Source: Opitutia bacterium UBA6410 (GTDB lineage Bacteria > Verrucomicrobiota > Verrucomicrobiia > Opitutales > Intestinicryptomonadaceae). Taken from it: 14,303 bases of DNA. Shown one piece after another: positions 1-7,726 of this stretch. Numbering within the stretch: the first letter of the stretch is position 1; each line of letters opens with the position of its first letter. The notes below the pieces were generated by a model, which was not told the DNA's origin, ran no database searches, and worked only from the letters and a program-made list of their open reading frames with translations. Location of the stretch: the NCBI GenBank assembly GCA_002437405.1, contig DJPO01000081.1, positions 530 to 14,832 on the forward strand, read 5' to 3'. Both the position numbers and the translations under genes were made by a program.

Positions 1-452
1 GCGGAAACGGCTGTAGTTTTATCGGGGGCTGCGATTATGCCCGCCGCGTTGCCGTTCTGCCCCGCGCTTACTTTCATATCGTTAACGGAAATGTTGCTGC
101 CGCCTTCGGTCAGCTGGATACCCGTGGCGTCGGTGTAGCCTTTAACCGTGATTGAATCGGCGGACAGACCGCGCTTGACACTCTTTGCGTATATGCCCGT
201 CGCCTCGCTTTGTTCGCTGCCCGATGTAATTGTATTTTCGACGTTTAGCGTGCCGACCGAAAGCTGGTAGATGTCGCCCGCAACGGAGGCGTCTTTTGCC
301 GCGTTTCCGCCGACTTTTATGCCGAAGGCGTTTTTCGCCTTAACGGTGATTTCGCCCGAATAGTTGTTTTCGAGCGAAACGTCGTCGCTGCCGAGCTGGT
401 TTACGAGTATGCCTATCCCGTTGCCTTGTTTTGCCTCGACTGTCAGTTTGCC
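1..452 (-). repeat. Degenerate 26-34-residue protein repeats in the secreted protein
   Basis: Five successive units begin at residues 245, 277, 311, 343 and 369 of the secreted protein. Each opens with a short strand of the form [small/acidic]-x-[IL]-x-V (GKLTV, GEITV, GTLNV, DSITV) and continues to an A/G-x-G-I turn 11-20 residues later. The units are related at protein level only; the DNA copies have diverged. This pattern fits turns of a right-handed beta-helix. The array continues past the window edge. Confidence 0.5.
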
Positions 453-1184
453 CGAAATGGTCATCGCTTGTCCTTCGGTGCTGACCGACGAATTTACGCC
501 CACGATGAAGGAGTCGTTGGTTGTGGTGTTGGCGGAGTTTCCGTTCACACGGTAGTCGCCCGAAATTTCCAAGTCGGTAATTTTTTCTTGGGATCTTATT
601 AACCCGAAATCCTTATCTGTGGCGATGGAGGAAACGGTTCCGAATTCATAATATCCACTTCCGCCAAGAACGCCCGAAGAGCCCGTGCTTGTCTTGTTGT
701 CCCACAAATACGAACTTTCAGATATGCTGCCGTTTATGGTTTCGATATAGCCCTCGTTTTCGATTCTGGTCGTGTTGGTAAGGCGGTTGCCGTACAGTTT
801 AAGCTCGGAGGCGGAGTCCATAATTAGCGTCAGCCCCGTGCCGCCTTTGTCGAAGTCGCCCGATGCGCCGAGTCGCGAATTTTCGAGTTTCAGAGTCGTG
901 TTGTTGCCTGCGGAAGTCGGCTCGGTGTATTTTACGCGCGTCGAGTCGGGGCTTGTCCAGACGTCCTTTAGGGTGATTGTCTTTGTGTCGCCGAAAACTT
1001 GCGAAGTCCCCGGGACGGTGCTGCCGGGGGTTATCGGGCCTTCAAGGGTAATGCGGTCTTGGACGGAGTTCCCTTTGCCTGTGATTGTCAGCGATTCGTT
1101 TGCGGAATCGTAGTCGTAGGTCTGTGCGTTGAGTGTACCTGCGGCGAACAGCGCGCAGGCAAGTGTCGTAAGGTAATTTTTCAT
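1..1184 (-). CDS. Secreted repeat-rich surface protein, N-terminal part (3' end outside the window)
   Basis: The minus-strand frame is open from the ATG at 1184 to the window edge, giving 394 codons without a stop, so the C-terminus is not seen. Residues 1-20 form a Sec signal peptide: a basic start (MKNYL), a hydrophobic core, and an alanine cleavage site before QTYDYD. The rest is low in Cys and rich in Gly, Ser, Thr, Asn and Ala with alternating hydrophobic residues, as in beta-helical autotransporter or adhesin passengers. From about residue 245 it carries degenerate repeats of 26-34 residues, with beta-strand starts at 245, 277, 311, 343 and 369 and a recurring Gly-Ile step (e.g. NGIGI, AFGIK, ATGIY, ATGIQ, AAGII). 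A C-terminal beta-barrel or anchor would be expected beyond the edge, but this cannot be checked here. There is no Shine-Dalgarno motif before the start. The exact function is unknown; extracellular location is the only firm inference. Confidence 0.8.
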   Translation of the reverse strand, partial: MKNYLTTLACALFAAGTLNAQTYDYDSANESLTITGKGNSVQDRITLEGPITPGSTVPGTSQVFGDTKTITLKDVWTSPDSTRVKYTEPTSAGNNTTLKLENSRLGASGDFDKGGTGLTLIMDSASELKLYGNRLTNTTRIENEGYIETINGSISESSYLWDNKTSTGSSGVLGGSGYYEFGTVSSIATDKDFGLIRSQEKITDLEISGDYRVNGNSANTTTNDSFIVGVNSSVSTEGQAMTISGKLTVEAKQGNGIGILVNQLGSDDVSLENNYSGEITVKAKNAFGIKVGGNAAKDASVAGDIYQLSVGTLNVENTITSGSEQSEATGIYAKSVKRGLSADSITVKGYTDATGIQLTEGGSNISVNDMKVSAGQNGNAAGIIAAPDKTTAVS

Positions 1185-1282
1185 ATCGTTGTAGTTTTAC
1201 ATTTCAACCTACGACGACATTTTTCAAATTGCCAGCTTATTCTTATATTAGAGTAAAAGAACCGCCGATTTTTTTGGCGAAA

Positions 1283-1831
1283 CTATCCGACGACGAGGAT
1301 TTTTATCCCGATTGCAATTAGCACAAGCCCGCCGAGTATCTCGAACTTTCCGCCCGCCTTGTCGCCGAGGATTTTTCCGAAGATTATCCCAAGCAGGGAA
1401 ATGGAAAAAGTCGTAAGCCCGATTAGCGCGGACGACGGAAGTATTTTGCATTCGACCATTGAAAACGACACCCCGACCGCCATTGCGTCCAGACTTGTCG
1501 CCACCGACAGCATAAGAAGTGTTTTGAAGGGCATCGGCATTGTTATTATCGATTCCTCGCCTTTGACGGAGTCGTAAATCATTTTTCCGCCGACAGCCGC
1601 GAGAATCGCGAACGCCACCCAGCTCGAAAACGCGCTGATGTATTCGTAGACCGCGCTGCCCATTGCCCAGCCGAGTATCGGCATTAGCATCTGGAAGAAC
1701 CCGAAAGCCCCCGCGACGGGCAGGGCGTTTTTCGCCCGAAATTTTTTCCAGGAAATACCGCAGGCGACGCTCACGGCAAACGCGTCCATTGAAAGGGCGA
1801 CGCCTATAAAAAATATTCCGAGAAAATCCAT
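1283..1831 (-). CDS. mntP: Manganese efflux pump MntP
   Basis: A 182-residue inner-membrane protein, close to the family's usual ~188. It exports Mn(II) and protects against manganese toxicity. Six hydrophobic segments are visible. The two signature aspartates sit in SMDAFAVS (Asp16) and TSLDAMAVG (Asp115), at matching places in the two halves of this internally duplicated family. The ATG at 1831 gives the canonical N-terminus MDFLGIFFIGVAL. The frame stays open upstream to about 2215, but that extension is Arg-rich, lies antisense to the divergent epimerase gene and is not family-like, so I exclude it. Only 87 bp separate it from the divergent gene, leaving little room for the yybP-ykoY manganese riboswitch that controls mntP elsewhere, and I see no such structure. 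The secreted protein gene lies 98 bp downstream on the same strand. Confidence 0.93.
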   Translation of the reverse strand: MDFLGIFFIGVALSMDAFAVSVACGISWKKFRAKNALPVAGAFGFFQMLMPILGWAMGSAVYEYISAFSSWVAFAILAAVGGKMIYDSVKGEESIITMPMPFKTLLMLSVATSLDAMAVGVSFSMVECKILPSSALIGLTTFSISLLGIIFGKILGDKAGGKFEILGGLVLIAIGIKILVVG

Positions 1832-1918
1832 TCGAACGAGTATCCCCGCCCGCGCGGTTTTCTCAAGAAAATTCCGAATTTGGTTGAATTTTTCCGCCGA
1901 ACCGCAACTAATATTTTT

Positions 1919-2833
1919 ATGCAATCTTTTGAGGAATCGGGGCAGACTCTTTACAAATTTACGCGCGGGGCGTCCAGTTTTGTGGCAAACATCGCCTGCG
2001 GGGCGAGGCTTATGAACTGGTCGCTTTCGCTCGCCGACGGCGTCGTTCGCGATGTCGTCTATTGGCCTGAGAACGCGCCGCTCGGCGGCGGCGGGGAATT
2101 CGGCGACGTGCGCGGCGGCATTCCAATACTTTTCCCGTTTGCGGGCGCGTCGTTCGCGGACGGACAAAAGGGGTTTTGGAAGTGGAACAAAAAGACGCTG
2201 CCGATGCAGATGCACGGCTACGCAAAGGGCGGGAAATTCGTCCCCGAGTTCGTCTCGGACTTCGGGTTTACCGCGCTATTCCAGCCCGACGATAGCTGCA
2301 GGCAGGCGTACCCGTTCGACTACGAATTCAGGGTCAATTACAGATTCAACGAGCTTTCGCTTTCGTGCGAGCTTTCTTTAAAAAACCTCGGGAACGAGAA
2401 AATCCCGTGGTGCGCGGGGCTTCACCCGTACTTTTTCCTGCCGTGGGGGGCGGGGCAAACACGCAAGATGTACAGGCTCGAGTGCGACGCAAAAAAGGCG
2501 GTGCGCTTTACTCCCGACGGCTCGTTTATCCCCGAGGATTTGTTCAAAAACTGCTTCGCCGACCCCGAATTCAACAACAGGATTCTGACGAATTTCAAAA
2601 CCGCCAAGGTGGCGTTCGGACCGAAGAGCGGCGAGGAGGACATTTTTATAAAAGTGGGCGGCGGCGGAAAGCCCGAGGGCGGTTTTTGCATCGTTACTTG
2701 GGCGGAATCGGAGGACGCGCCGTATTATTGCGTCGAGCCGTGGCAGGGCGCGCCGAATGCGTCGGCGAACCCGAAAATGTTTGTCGCGCCCGAGTCGTCC
2801 AAGAGCTTTCTCGTGGAAATCTCGCTTTACTGA
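1919..2833 (+). CDS. Aldose 1-epimerase (galactose mutarotase-like) family protein
   Basis: A cytosolic protein of 304 residues with no signal peptide, of the galactose-mutarotase/hexose-6-phosphate-epimerase superfamily, which interconverts alpha and beta anomers of sugars. Expected catalytic elements are present: His99 in MHGYA, the general acid His169 in GLHPYF, and the general base Glu273 in CVEPWQGAPN. The early GGIPILFPFAG segment (about 66-76) is also typical of the family. The substrate (free aldose or hexose 6-phosphate) cannot be told from sequence alone. I prefer the ATG at 1919 to the upstream in-frame TTG at 1880, because residues from 1919 match the usual family N-terminus. The dtd start codon lies two bases after its stop, so the two are probably co-transcribed. 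Divergent from mntP. Confidence 0.88.
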   Translation: MQSFEESGQTLYKFTRGASSFVANIACGARLMNWSLSLADGVVRDVVYWPENAPLGGGGEFGDVRGGIPILFPFAGASFADGQKGFWKWNKKTLPMQMHGYAKGGKFVPEFVSDFGFTALFQPDDSCRQAYPFDYEFRVNYRFNELSLSCELSLKNLGNEKIPWCAGLHPYFFLPWGAGQTRKMYRLECDAKKAVRFTPDGSFIPEDLFKNCFADPEFNNRILTNFKTAKVAFGPKSGEEDIFIKVGGGGKPEGGFCIVTWAESEDAPYYCVEPWQGAPNASANPKMFVAPESSKSFLVEISLY

Positions 2834-2835
2834 TT

Positions 2836-3297
2836 ATGAGGGCTGTTGTTCAAAGAGTCAAAAACGCGTCGGTGCGCATTTGCCAAACCGACAGCGTGAA
2901 GGGAAAAATCGGCTCGGGGCTTCTTGTGCTCGCGGCGGTCGAAAACGGCGACACGGAGGCGGACGCGCTGTGGCTTGCGTCGAAAATCGCGGGGTTGCGG
3001 GTTTTCGAGGATTCCGACGGCAAGATGAATCTATCGGTTTTGGACACGAAAGGCGAAATTTTAGTAGTCAGCCAGTTCACGCTTTTCGGGAATGTCAGAA
3101 AGGGCTTCCGCCCGTCGTTCAACCGTTCCGCGCACCCCGACACCGCCGTTCCGCTCTACGAATTTTTCGTGAAAACGCTCTCCGAACGGCTCGGGCGGGA
3201 AATCCCGACGGGCGAGTTCGGCGCGATGATGGAGGTCGGGCTTGTAAACGACGGCCCGATAACAATCATTATCGATTCGCGCGACAAAGATGTTTAA
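2836..3297 (+). CDS. dtd: D-aminoacyl-tRNA deacylase
   Basis: 153 residues, near the usual ~145-150. The enzyme hydrolyses D-aminoacyl-tRNAs (and Gly-tRNA-Ala), recycling tRNA mischarged with D-amino acids in the cytosol. The N-terminus MRAVVQRVKNASV is characteristic. The SQFTL motif (79-83) and the NDGPIT motif (138-143), which carries the Gly-cisPro substrate filter of DTD, are both intact. In the segment after SQFTL, FGNVRKGFRPSF replaces the more usual YADTRKGxRPSF, a conservative variant. The frame is open far upstream, but the ATG at 2836 lies two bases after the epimerase stop and gives the family start exactly. No Shine-Dalgarno motif is present, so translational coupling to the upstream gene is likely. 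Confidence 0.95.
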   Translation: MRAVVQRVKNASVRICQTDSVKGKIGSGLLVLAAVENGDTEADALWLASKIAGLRVFEDSDGKMNLSVLDTKGEILVVSQFTLFGNVRKGFRPSFNRSAHPDTAVPLYEFFVKTLSERLGREIPTGEFGAMMEVGLVNDGPITIIIDSRDKDV

Positions 3298-3351
3298 TAG
3301 ATAATGAAAGCTTGATTTTTATCGCGGAATTCCCAAAAATCGTTTGAAGTA

Positions 3352-3367
3352 TTGGGGCTTCGCCCAA
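3352..3367 (+). other. Small hairpin just before the rny start
   Basis: TTGGG (3352-3356) pairs with CCCAA (3363-3367) around GCTTCG, ending 16 bp before the rny ATG. There is no T-run, so it is not an intrinsic terminator. It could shape the rny leader or be chance. Confidence 0.3.
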
Positions 3368-3383
3368 GTTGCTATTTCCTGAT

Positions 3384-4919
3384 ATGGGTTTTGAAATTTA
3401 CGATTGGAAGTTGGTCGCGCTCGCCGCGGCGGCACTCTGCCTGTTTGTGGAGTGCGTGGTTTTGTTTGCAAAAATCGGCTCGATGAAGACAGCCTTCAAA
3501 GAGCAAATCGAACGCTTCAAGGCGGACGACGACGTAAAGCTGGCAAAGCGCACGAACGACCTCGAAATGCTCTACAAGGCGCGCGAAATCGAGCTGAAAA
3601 GCGAATACGAGGATTTGCTCTCGATGGGCAAGGCGGCGAAGCGCGAGCAGGAGGAAAAGCTCGCCGAGGTCGAGAACCGCATTACCGCCGCAAAACGCGC
3701 CAACGAGCGCGCCGAAGCCGAATATGCCAGATACTGTTCTGCGCGCGAGGAATACAGGAAATCCGCCGAACGCTACGCCGTAAAGCTCGCGGGAATCGCG
3801 AATCTGGACGTCGAAAAATTGCGCGAAGAGGCGAAAAAGGAAGTCCAGAAAAAGTGCATCGAAGACCTTTCGCTCTACAAATCCGAAATTCTCGAAAAGT
3901 CCAAGCGCGAAATCGACAACACGGCGCAGCGGATTTTGGTGGAGTCGATGCAGCGGCTTTCGACGCAGCTCCCGCAGTCGGCGACTGTCTCGATGGTCAA
4001 AATACCCGACGAGCCGATGAAGGGCAGGCTGATTGGCAAAGAGGGGCGCAATATCCGCTCGTTCGAGTCAGAAACGGGCACGACGCTCGTCATCGACGAG
4101 ACTCCCGATTTCGTCTTCGTCTCCTCCTTCAACCCCGTGCGGCGCGAGGTCGCGAAAATCGCGCTCGAAAAGCTCGTTGCCGACGGCCGCATAAATCCGA
4201 CGACAATCGAGCAGCAGGTTTCCGAAGCCCGCAGGGAAATAGAGGGCAAAACTGTCGCGTACGGAACGGAGGCCGTGGAATCGCTGGGGCTTATGCGCGT
4301 CGCGCCCGAGCTTCTGGTTTTGCTGGGGCGGCTGAACTTCCACTATTCGCTCAATCAAAACACGCTCGAGCACTCCGTTGAGACCGCCCAGATTGCGGGT
4401 ATGATTGCCGCCGAAATAAATTGCGACCCGAATACCGCAAAGCGCGCGGGGCTTTTCCACGACATCGGCAAGGCGGTTTCGGACACAAACCTTTCGCACG
4501 CGCAGGCGGGGGCTGCGGTTTTGGCGAAGTGCGGGGAGTCGCGCACAGTCGTGAATGCGGTGCAGTCGCACCACTCGGAGGTCGAGGCGGAGAGCGTCTA
4601 TGCGATTATCGTCCGCACGGCGGATTCGCTTTCGGCGACGCGCCGCGGCGCGCGTATGGAGGCGACCGAGGGATACATCAAAAGGGTAAAATCGCTCGAG
4701 TCCATCGCGCTTTCGTTCGAGGGCGTTGCGAATGCGTACGTTTTGCAGGCGGGCAGGGAGCTGCGCGTAATGGTTTCGCCCGACGAGGTAAGCGACATTG
4801 CCGCGTGCGAGCTCGCCAAGAAAATCCGCGACAAAATCGGGCAGAGTGTCGACGGCGCATTCCCCGTGAAGGTAACGTTGGTGCGCGAGCGCAGGTTTAC
4901 GGAAATCGTCGGCGGCTGA
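3384..4919 (+). CDS. rny: Ribonuclease Y (membrane-anchored endoribonuclease)
   Basis: 511 residues, close to the family's ~520. RNase Y starts mRNA decay by endonucleolytic cleavage at the inner face of the membrane. Domains in order: an N-terminal transmembrane anchor (about 8-30), a long charged coiled coil rich in Glu, Lys, Arg and Ala (about 35-195), a KH RNA-binding domain with the loop GRLIGKEGRNIR (about 214-225), and an HD phosphohydrolase domain with His330 (LEHSVE), the HD pair His359-Asp360 (LFHDIGKA), the QSHHSE segment near 395-399 and Asp414 (RTADSLS). These are the expected metal ligands. A TTG five codons upstream (3369) is a possible start, but the ATG at 3384 gives the better N-terminus. 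It is separated by 86 bp from dtd and convergent with htpG across a shared terminator. Confidence 0.95.
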   Translation: MGFEIYDWKLVALAAAALCLFVECVVLFAKIGSMKTAFKEQIERFKADDDVKLAKRTNDLEMLYKAREIELKSEYEDLLSMGKAAKREQEEKLAEVENRITAAKRANERAEAEYARYCSAREEYRKSAERYAVKLAGIANLDVEKLREEAKKEVQKKCIEDLSLYKSEILEKSKREIDNTAQRILVESMQRLSTQLPQSATVSMVKIPDEPMKGRLIGKEGRNIRSFESETGTTLVIDETPDFVFVSSFNPVRREVAKIALEKLVADGRINPTTIEQQVSEARREIEGKTVAYGTEAVESLGLMRVAPELLVLLGRLNFHYSLNQNTLEHSVETAQIAGMIAAEINCDPNTAKRAGLFHDIGKAVSDTNLSHAQAGAAVLAKCGESRTVVNAVQSHHSEVEAESVYAIIVRTADSLSATRRGARMEATEGYIKRVKSLESIALSFEGVANAYVLQAGRELRVMVSPDEVSDIAACELAKKIRDKIGQSVDGAFPVKVTLVRERRFTEIVGG

Positions 4920-4976
4920 TTCTTTTTTTCTTTTATTTTTTTCGAGCGATTGGCTGTCGGCAATTTTAAACGCAAT

Positions 4977-5007
4977 AAAAAGGAGGATTTTTTCTATCCT
5001 CCTTTTT
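4977..5007. terminator. Bidirectional intrinsic terminator between rny and htpG
   Basis: A perfect 12-bp inverted repeat: the left arm AAAAAGGAGGAT (4977-4988) pairs with ATCCTCCTTTTT (4996-5007) around a 7-base T-rich loop. The GC-rich core followed by five Ts, and preceded by As that read as Ts on the other strand, lets it act in both directions. It lies 57 bp after the rny stop and 35 bp after the htpG stop, exactly where convergent genes need it. Confidence 0.9.
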
Positions 5008-5042
5008 GTTGTTTATTGGTTGTATTTTTAATTGTCGGTAAA

Positions 5043-6875
5043 CTACGCTTTTACTTTTGCGAGCAGCTCGTTCAGCCGCTTTGTCATTGTGCGCGGGTTT
5101 TCGAGAAGCCCCGCGGCGAGCAGCGCGTTGTCGTAGAGCTGGTCGAGCACGAGCTTTGCCAAATCGGGATTGCCCTTGCGCAGTTGGTCGAGGTTTTTGA
5201 TTACCTCGTTTTTCGGATTGATTTCGAACTTTACAATCGGCGCGGGCATTTTCGAGTCGGGATTCATCGCCTTTAGCATCATTCGCATTTGCGGCGTGAG
5301 GCTGTCGGCGTTCAGCGCGGCGGCGGGGCTGTCGATTAGCCGCCCAGATGTCAAAACTTCCGACGCCTTTTCCGCCCCGAGTGTTTCCTTTATCCAATTT
5401 TTAAGTTCTTCGGTTTCCTCCTTCGAGAGCGACTTGGAGTCGTCCGCGTCTTTCGGGGTCTCGGAAAGCGAGATGTCGGCGGAGTCGATTGACTGGAAAG
5501 TCTTTCCGTCGAATTCGCCCATATTGCCCACGAGGAACGTGTCAATCGGCTCGTACATAAACAGGACTTCCAGCCCGCGCGCCGCGAACGCCTCGAGGTA
5601 CGGGGCGGATTCGATTGCGGCTCTGTCCTGCGCCGTGGCGTAGTAGATTTCCTTCTGTCCGTCCTTCATTCCCGAAACGTAGTCTTCGAGCGACACGGTT
5701 TTACCCTCGGGCTGGACGCTCGATTCGAAGCGCAGGAGTTTTGCGAGTTCCTTTCGGTTGTCGAAGTCCGTTGCCGCGCCCTCCTTGATGAATGCGCCGA
5801 AATTCTTGAAGAATTTGGCGTATTTTTCGGGCTCGTTTTTAGCGAGCTCGCCGAGGTATTTTATGAATTTTTTGAGGACGACGCGCCCGAGCTTCTGGAT
5901 TAGGGCGGAGTCCTGCATACTTTCGCGCGAGATGTTAAGCGGAATGTCGGCGGAGTCGATTACGCCCTTTGCGAAGCGCATCCAGTCGGGGAAGAGTCCC
6001 TTGGGCTGCGCGTCTATCAGAACCTTTTTGCAATAGAGCGAGACTTCGCATTCGCTCTTGCCGAAGCCGAGCCGCTCGGGGTTGGAGGCTGGGATATAAA
6101 TGAGCGCGTTAAGCTCGACGGGCGCGTCCGCCTTGAAGTGCAGGTAGCCGATTGGCTCTTCCGTCGTGTGGGTCTGGAATTTGAAAAATTCGTCGTAGTC
6201 CTCTTTTTTAAGCTCGGATTTCGACTTCAGCCAAATCGCGCGGTGCGTGCCGATTTTCTCGCCGTTTAATTCAATCGGGAAATCGACGTACGCGCTGTAT
6301 TTTTCGAGAATCGCCTTGATTCTCCACGCCTTGGCGAATTCCTCGCAGTCCTTCTTGAGCTTTGCGACGATTTTCGTGCCGCTCTCCTTTTTGTCGAAGT
6401 CTTCGATGGCGAAATTTTCCGAGCCGTCGCAGCTCCAGTGGTGTCCCTTGCCGTCCGCGCCCGCGGTGTAGACGTCGACTTTGTCGGAGACCATAAAGAC
6501 GCTGTAAAAGCCGACGCCGAACTGTCCGATAAGCCCCTCTCCGAGGTTTCCCTTCGCCGCCTTGATTGCCTCGGCGAACGCCTTCGAGCCCGAGTGCGCG
6601 ATTGTCCCGAGGTTTTCGACCAGCTCTTCGCCTGTCATACCAATGCCATGGTCTTCAATCGTGAAAGTGTTTTCCTTTTCGTCGAGCGTGATTGAGATTT
6701 TCAGATCGTCGTCGGCGACGGGTTCGTCCTTGGCGAGTTTTTGATAGCGCAGTTTCCCCGACGCGTCGGAGGCGTTGGAGACGAGCTCCCTGACGAAAAT
6801 TTCCTTATCCGTGTAGAGCGAATTTATTACGATGTCGAGTACCTGTTTTACTTCGGCTTTGAACTTGTATTCCAT
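5043..6875 (-). CDS. htpG: Molecular chaperone HtpG (Hsp90)
   Basis: 610 residues against about 624 in E. coli. This cytosolic ATP-driven Hsp90 chaperone remodels client proteins, often with DnaK. The N-terminal GHKL ATPase domain holds catalytic Glu30, Asn34 in NASDA, Asp75 in DHGIGM, and the lid/glycine motif GQFGVGFYS (117-125). The middle domain includes FPDWMRFAKGVIDSADIPLN and SRESMQ, both highly conserved in HtpG. The C-terminal dimerisation part ends in a Leu/Lys-rich helix. The start at 6875 matches the family N-terminus (MEYKFKAEVKQVLDIVINSLY). There is no Shine-Dalgarno motif before it. No obvious CIRCE-type heat-shock operator is visible in the 99-bp divergent spacer. Apparently a single-gene unit, convergent with rny. 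Confidence 0.97.
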   Translation of the reverse strand: MEYKFKAEVKQVLDIVINSLYTDKEIFVRELVSNASDASGKLRYQKLAKDEPVADDDLKISITLDEKENTFTIEDHGIGMTGEELVENLGTIAHSGSKAFAEAIKAAKGNLGEGLIGQFGVGFYSVFMVSDKVDVYTAGADGKGHHWSCDGSENFAIEDFDKKESGTKIVAKLKKDCEEFAKAWRIKAILEKYSAYVDFPIELNGEKIGTHRAIWLKSKSELKKEDYDEFFKFQTHTTEEPIGYLHFKADAPVELNALIYIPASNPERLGFGKSECEVSLYCKKVLIDAQPKGLFPDWMRFAKGVIDSADIPLNISRESMQDSALIQKLGRVVLKKFIKYLGELAKNEPEKYAKFFKNFGAFIKEGAATDFDNRKELAKLLRFESSVQPEGKTVSLEDYVSGMKDGQKEIYYATAQDRAAIESAPYLEAFAARGLEVLFMYEPIDTFLVGNMGEFDGKTFQSIDSADISLSETPKDADDSKSLSKEETEELKNWIKETLGAEKASEVLTSGRLIDSPAAALNADSLTPQMRMMLKAMNPDSKMPAPIVKFEINPKNEVIKNLDQLRKGNPDLAKLVLDQLYDNALLAAGLLENPRTMTKRLNELLAKVKA

Positions 6876-6974
6876 ATATTATACCGTTGTTTTCTGTAAA
6901 AATCTGTTGTCTTTTGGACGCAAACTTTTTAATCGTCCTGCAAAGAAAAATTTTAATGTTTTATTGCAAGAAAT

Positions 6975-7676
6975 ATGGACGCTGAAAAGGATTTTTTTAC
7001 GATTTACTTTGCGGGCGAGCTTTTTACCCACAAGGATTTGATAGGCAACGCAATGCTCGCCGAGGAGATTTTTGCGCGCTCGGGCGGGAAATTCCGCTGC
7101 GCGCTGCCGCAGAACTTCGAACAGCGCAAGGACGACCCGAAGTCCATTCGCGACGAGGACATTTTGAATTTGCTCGAATGCGACTTGGCGATTTTCAACT
7201 ACGACGGTCAGGAGCTCGACAGCGGCACGGTGGTCGAATTTATGTTCGCGAAATTTGCGGATATTCCCGCGCTGCTATTGCGCTCGGACTTCCGAAGCGG
7301 CGGCGACTGCGGCGACAGCTCCGAAAGCTGCCCGCCGTGGAATCTGATGACCTCGTTCTATCCGCGCACGAAGACGCTTTTGCTCAATTCGGCGCAACTA
7401 TATAAAGAGTCGGTTATGGAATACTACGCGGGCGAGGAATCGACGTACACGTCGGCTTCGAGCGGCTCGCAGTGGGGGCGGATTATGCTCGGCAAAATTG
7501 CCGCGCGGATTGTCGAATCGCTCGAAGGGCTTTTGAAAATCCCCCCGACGATGAACCGCGACTGCGCGCGGGGCGTCTACGATTGGCTTTCTAAAATGCC
7601 CGACTTTTCCGCGCCGCTCGCCGCCGAGCGCATCGCGGGCGCGCTGAAACGCAAATCGGGTAAAAATATGATTTAA
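6975..7676 (+). CDS. Nucleoside 2-deoxyribosyltransferase-like protein
   Basis: 233 residues, no signal peptide. The N-terminal half resembles the nucleoside 2-deoxyribosyltransferase family, which swaps bases between deoxynucleosides or hydrolyses N-glycosidic bonds. Support comes from the opening strand IYFAGELF (10-17) with Tyr11, the DLAIFNYDGQELDSGTVVEF segment (70-89) with Asp77, Asp82 and the probable nucleophile Glu88, and a strand with LLLRSDFR (about 100-107). The C-terminal ~125 residues, including NLMTSFYPRTK, LYKESVMEYY and a helix with KIAARIVESLEGLL, make it longer than the classic ~160-residue enzymes. The fold assignment is fairly firm, but the reaction is not. It is divergent from htpG with a 99-bp shared spacer; iorA starts 50 bp downstream, so the two may be co-transcribed without an obvious metabolic link. 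Confidence 0.75.
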   Translation: MDAEKDFFTIYFAGELFTHKDLIGNAMLAEEIFARSGGKFRCALPQNFEQRKDDPKSIRDEDILNLLECDLAIFNYDGQELDSGTVVEFMFAKFADIPALLLRSDFRSGGDCGDSSESCPPWNLMTSFYPRTKTLLLNSAQLYKESVMEYYAGEESTYTSASSGSQWGRIMLGKIAARIVESLEGLLKIPPTMNRDCARGVYDWLSKMPDFSAPLAAERIAGALKRKSGKNMI

Positions 7677-7726
7677 AATCAAATTGGTGTTGAACTCGGC
7701 GCGGAAATCGCCATTATCGAAAAAAT

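Noticed and set aside
1263..1279. CGCC/GGCG hairpin after mntP as a possible terminator
   Set aside because: Only four base pairs with a nine-base loop; the T-rich stretch after it on the minus strand is weak.
1884..1914. TTGAAT and TAATAT as a promoter for the epimerase gene
   Set aside because: The spacer is 19 bases and the -10 would end four bases from the ATG; not convincing in AT-rich DNA.
1832..2215. Upstream extension of the mntP frame (about 128 extra residues)
   Set aside because: It is Arg-rich, lies antisense to the epimerase gene, and does not resemble MntP; the ATG at 1831 gives the exact family N-terminus.
2365..2835. Upstream extension of the dtd frame
   Set aside because: It overlaps the epimerase gene in another frame, has shadow-like composition, and dtd has a perfect start at 2836.
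3404..4381. 325-residue open frame within rny
   Set aside because: An Arg-rich shadow in another frame of a clearly coding gene.
6878..6883. Perfect TATAAT (minus strand) two bases before the htpG ATG
   Set aside because: A -10 box here would start transcription inside the htpG coding region. There is no good -35 at 17 bp, and the start codon is fixed by the conserved N-terminus.
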